Below are positions 61,977 to 64,000 of a stretch of 64,000 bases of DNA, piece after piece. The translations under genes and the position numbers were made by a program. Each line of letters starts with the position of its first letter. Position 1 is the stretch's first letter. Source of the stretch: Devosia sp. LC5 (GTDB taxonomy: Bacteria > Pseudomonadota > Alphaproteobacteria > Rhizobiales > Devosiaceae); NCBI RefSeq assembly GCF_000735585.1, contig NZ_JNNO01000014.1, positions 18,506 to 82,505 of the forward strand, given 5' to 3'. The notes beneath the pieces were generated by a model. The model ran no database searches. It worked only from the letters and a program-made list of their open reading frames with translations, and was not told the origin of the DNA.

Positions 61977-63253
61977 ATGTCGAGGCTGCTTTCCATTCTC
62001 GGAATTTGCGTTGCGGCCCTCGCCTGTGCCGCTATGACTGCCGGCGCTCTGGCCGAGGAGGTGACGCTTGGTGATGTCTCCTTCACCCTGCCCGATGCGG
62101 GTTGGGAACGGGAGGAGGGGAAGGGCAGTATCATTCTGCGCAGGACCTGGGAGCGTGACAAAGCTGTCGGGCGCGACGGAACCGGAGCGGCAATAATCCA
62201 GATCCTTCCGGTTACGAACATGACCGACTTCGATGCCAGCTTCGATCAGCTTTTTGCCCTCTTTCCTGAACTGGCCGAAGATCGCCCGACGGTCGATAGC
62301 CAAGGCAAGACCGCCAACGGGCACGATATCCGCGTCGAACTGCGTTGCTGCACGAGCATGGAGGACGCTATCGTCTCGGCCACTCTCGCCGGTATCGCCC
62401 AGGGCGGCGTCGGGCAATACATAATGCTCATCGAGATGGACCTTCGTGACGAGGATTCGGAGGCAGCCGAGGATGCCTTTGCGCAGATTGTCCGCAGCGT
62501 GCGGTTTTCCTCAGATGAAGAAGCGTTCGCGCTCACTTTGCCTGAGGGGGCAGGGGGCCTTGAAGGCGTCTACACCACGCTCCACTCCAGTGTGGTGCCG
62601 AATGTATTCGGCGGCGTCGATTTCGTTGCAGAAAACCGAGTGCTCGCACTCGATCCAGGCGGCCTTTTTAGCACCATCATTCCAGCGGGAACGATTGCCG
62701 ACCATTGTGCCCACGCGCCGGGCGATTGTGGTACCTATAGACTGCTTGGTGGCGGCCTGTTCTCATCCGCCGATACGATCGAAATGGCCGAAGTGGTAAA
62801 CGACTACGGCATTCTCGAGCTCACCCAGGAACCGCTTCGGCAGGCCAACAAGCAGCTTATCGTCGGAGAAGCGATATATATCGCGTGCCGCCTCTGCCGC
62901 CGAGCACGACCTTTGATGGGACTTGGCGCTATGTCTGGGCCTCGAGCGGCATGACGCCAACCAGTTCGGGCAGTGTTTCATCCGAACGTATCCTGATCCT
63001 GTCCCCTGATGGTCGGTTCTCGCAAACCGGCTCGTCCGGTTACATGTCCAGCTTCGAAGGCGCTGGCGCAGGCACCGGGGTCGCGGGGGGCAATACTGCA
63101 CCACTCGAATCTGGAACCTACAGGGTGGAAGACTATCAGCTCCTGCTGGCCGGCGAGGACGGCCGCACCGAAACGCTGAGCCTTTTCCTGCCAGAACCCG
63201 ACAGTGACGACTTATTGGTGATCGGCGGCAATAACTACCTTAAAGAGGACTGA
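61977..63253 (+). pseudogene. Hypothetical exported protein gene, frameshifted
   Basis: The first frame (to 62954) has a signal peptide (about 1-26, cut at ALAEE) and a long protein-like body. From about 62885 the natural continuation (PPLPPSTTFDGTWRYV, then ILILSPDGRFSQ) runs in another frame to 63253. One base appears to be missing near 62880, in ATATATATCGCG; ATC-CGC-GTG would restore it. Joined, the product is about 425 aa. The end looks like a lipocalin-like or beta-sandwich domain. Either a recent loss or a sequence error. Confidence 0.6.
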
Positions 63254-63260
63254 GCAGCCC

Positions 63261-63662
63261 ATGTCTGGTTTTGACCAATCTGGCGCCGATCGCATTCTGG
63301 GCGAGCTGGCCCGGCAGATCCTGGCCGACGAGGAATTCGCGGGCAAGTCATGGCAGGCCATCGCCCTTGTCATAGGCGTGCGGCCCCGCCGGCGCATGTT
63401 CGGCTATCTCTACCGGCCGGATGGCAGCTGGGAGGGCGTCATTCCCAAAGCCATGCGCCCGACGATCGAGAAGGCCCAGGAACTCGCCGCTGCCATGCGG
63501 GTCGATGGTCAGGAAAGCTGGAAGGCCTGCCTGTTGCAGTTCCACAATCCCGGTCCGCGTATCAAAGCCGATTTCGAGTATGAGGATCACTCACGCTGGG
63601 ACATCTCACCTGCCAATCTCGAACAGCGGGTGGAGGAGATCCGCCCTCGCGTCGGCACATAG
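63261..63662 (+). CDS. Hypothetical 133-aa protein, perhaps DUF600/immunity-like
   Basis: A soluble protein whose end (DFEYEDHSRWDISPANL, then EEIRP) resembles the FEYED-x-x-RW pattern of DUF600/YezG-type immunity proteins. I am not certain of the family. It starts seven bases after the frameshifted gene and may be in one operon with it. No toxin domain is visible in the window. Confidence 0.6.
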   Translation: MSGFDQSGADRILGELARQILADEEFAGKSWQAIALVIGVRPRRRMFGYLYRPDGSWEGVIPKAMRPTIEKAQELAAAMRVDGQESWKACLLQFHNPGPRIKADFEYEDHSRWDISPANLEQRVEEIRPRVGT

Positions 63663-63728
63663 CAGCGCATTCTTGCGGCGATTGACAGGTCAGCGACGAG
63701 CAATGAGGGCCCTGCCGACCGTGGACGC

Positions 63729-64000
63729 CTAATCTGCCGCCAGGTTGGTGAGCACGGACATGGGCACTATGCCGGCATGCCCGGCAGCTTGCGGCGTCAG
63801 GGCTATGGCGGCGAACGCATACCGCTCGTCCGGGCTGACCAGCGCAAAGGACCAGGATTGTCCGTATGCGTCATCGGCCAAGGCCATCTCGCTCCAACCC
63901 GGCAACTTGGAAGCGTAATATGCCTTGATGGCGGCCGGGTCTGCGGTTTCATCGAGATCGCGTGTAAAGAGCCGCATCGATTTTTCCCCGAAGCGGGCTT
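63729..64000 (-). CDS. Hypothetical protein, 5' part beyond the window
   Basis: The frame is open to the window edge; an ATG at 63977 would give 82 aa, but the sequence before it is also protein-like (RFGEKS). The segment DPAAIKAYYASKLPGW looks like a small substrate-binding or DUF-type repeat seen in exported proteins that pair residue-level distance with tyrosine. Family not recognised. Confidence 0.5.
   Translation of the reverse strand, partial: ARFGEKSMRLFTRDLDETADPAAIKAYYASKLPGWSEMALADDAYGQSWSFALVSPDERYAFAAIALTPQAAGHAGIVPMSVLTNLAAD

Noticed and set aside
63261..63662. Toxin-immunity pair with the preceding gene
   Set aside because: The end of the protein looks immunity-like, but the upstream frameshifted gene shows a secreted beta-rich protein without any toxin domain.
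1..64000. CRISPR array or prophage
   Set aside because: No spaced short repeats and no phage structural, terminase or integrase genes were found.

Overview
The window looks like chromosome of an alphaproteobacterium of the Hyphomicrobiales, perhaps Devosia-like. This is an inference from GC-rich coding, many ABC importers, an Omp25/RopB-like porin, ROK/LysR regulators and a two-domain Fbp/AEP-type permease. No rRNA, intact tRNA, CRISPR array, transposase or integrase gene was seen.

Layout. 1-2041: the end of an M24 creatinase/prolidase-fold gene and a frameshifted flavin reductase. 2366-10595: a ROK repressor and an MBL-fold hydrolase face a CUT1 sugar-type ABC importer (binding protein, two permeases, ATPase) followed by a second M24-like gene and a clear terminator. 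11212-16794: an accessory minus-strand cassette of small unknown proteins, a soluble FtsH-like AAA+ zinc metalloprotease and a GIY-YIG/DUF4357 protein, with unusual hairpins upstream. This is the best candidate for an undescribed system. 17348-25566: a ROK regulator divergent from a ugpBAEC operon extended by two glycerophosphodiesterases and an inositol-phosphatase-family enzyme.

25993-32780: a 2-aminoethylphosphonate-type locus (LysR, binding protein, ATPase, fused permease, class III aminotransferase-like protein) bracketed by two imperfect 27-bp direct repeats. 32785-34342: remains of a PQQ dehydrogenase and a TonB-dependent receptor. 34596-51512: a molybdenum-hydroxylase region with a PaoABC-type Tat-exported enzyme, whose large subunit has Thr where the catalytic Glu is expected, and an IorA/cytochrome c/IorB-type enzyme. 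It also holds XdhC and a MocA-like cofactor gene run together with a two-component system, and MarR, TetR and AraC regulators.

51618-58573: a porin, two short-chain dehydrogenases with twin-arginine leaders, an atypical SDR facing an XRE regulator, and a LysR facing an exported MBL-fold protein. 58574-60891 is a decayed zone with an aldo/keto reductase tail, a degenerate tRNA-Arg(UCU), an epimerase fragment and two unknown fragments. 60917-64000 holds uncharacterised small proteins, one frameshifted. Pseudogenes, lone fragments and the pseudo-tRNA mark 32.5-34.4 kb and 58.6-60.9 kb as places of past insertion and deletion.
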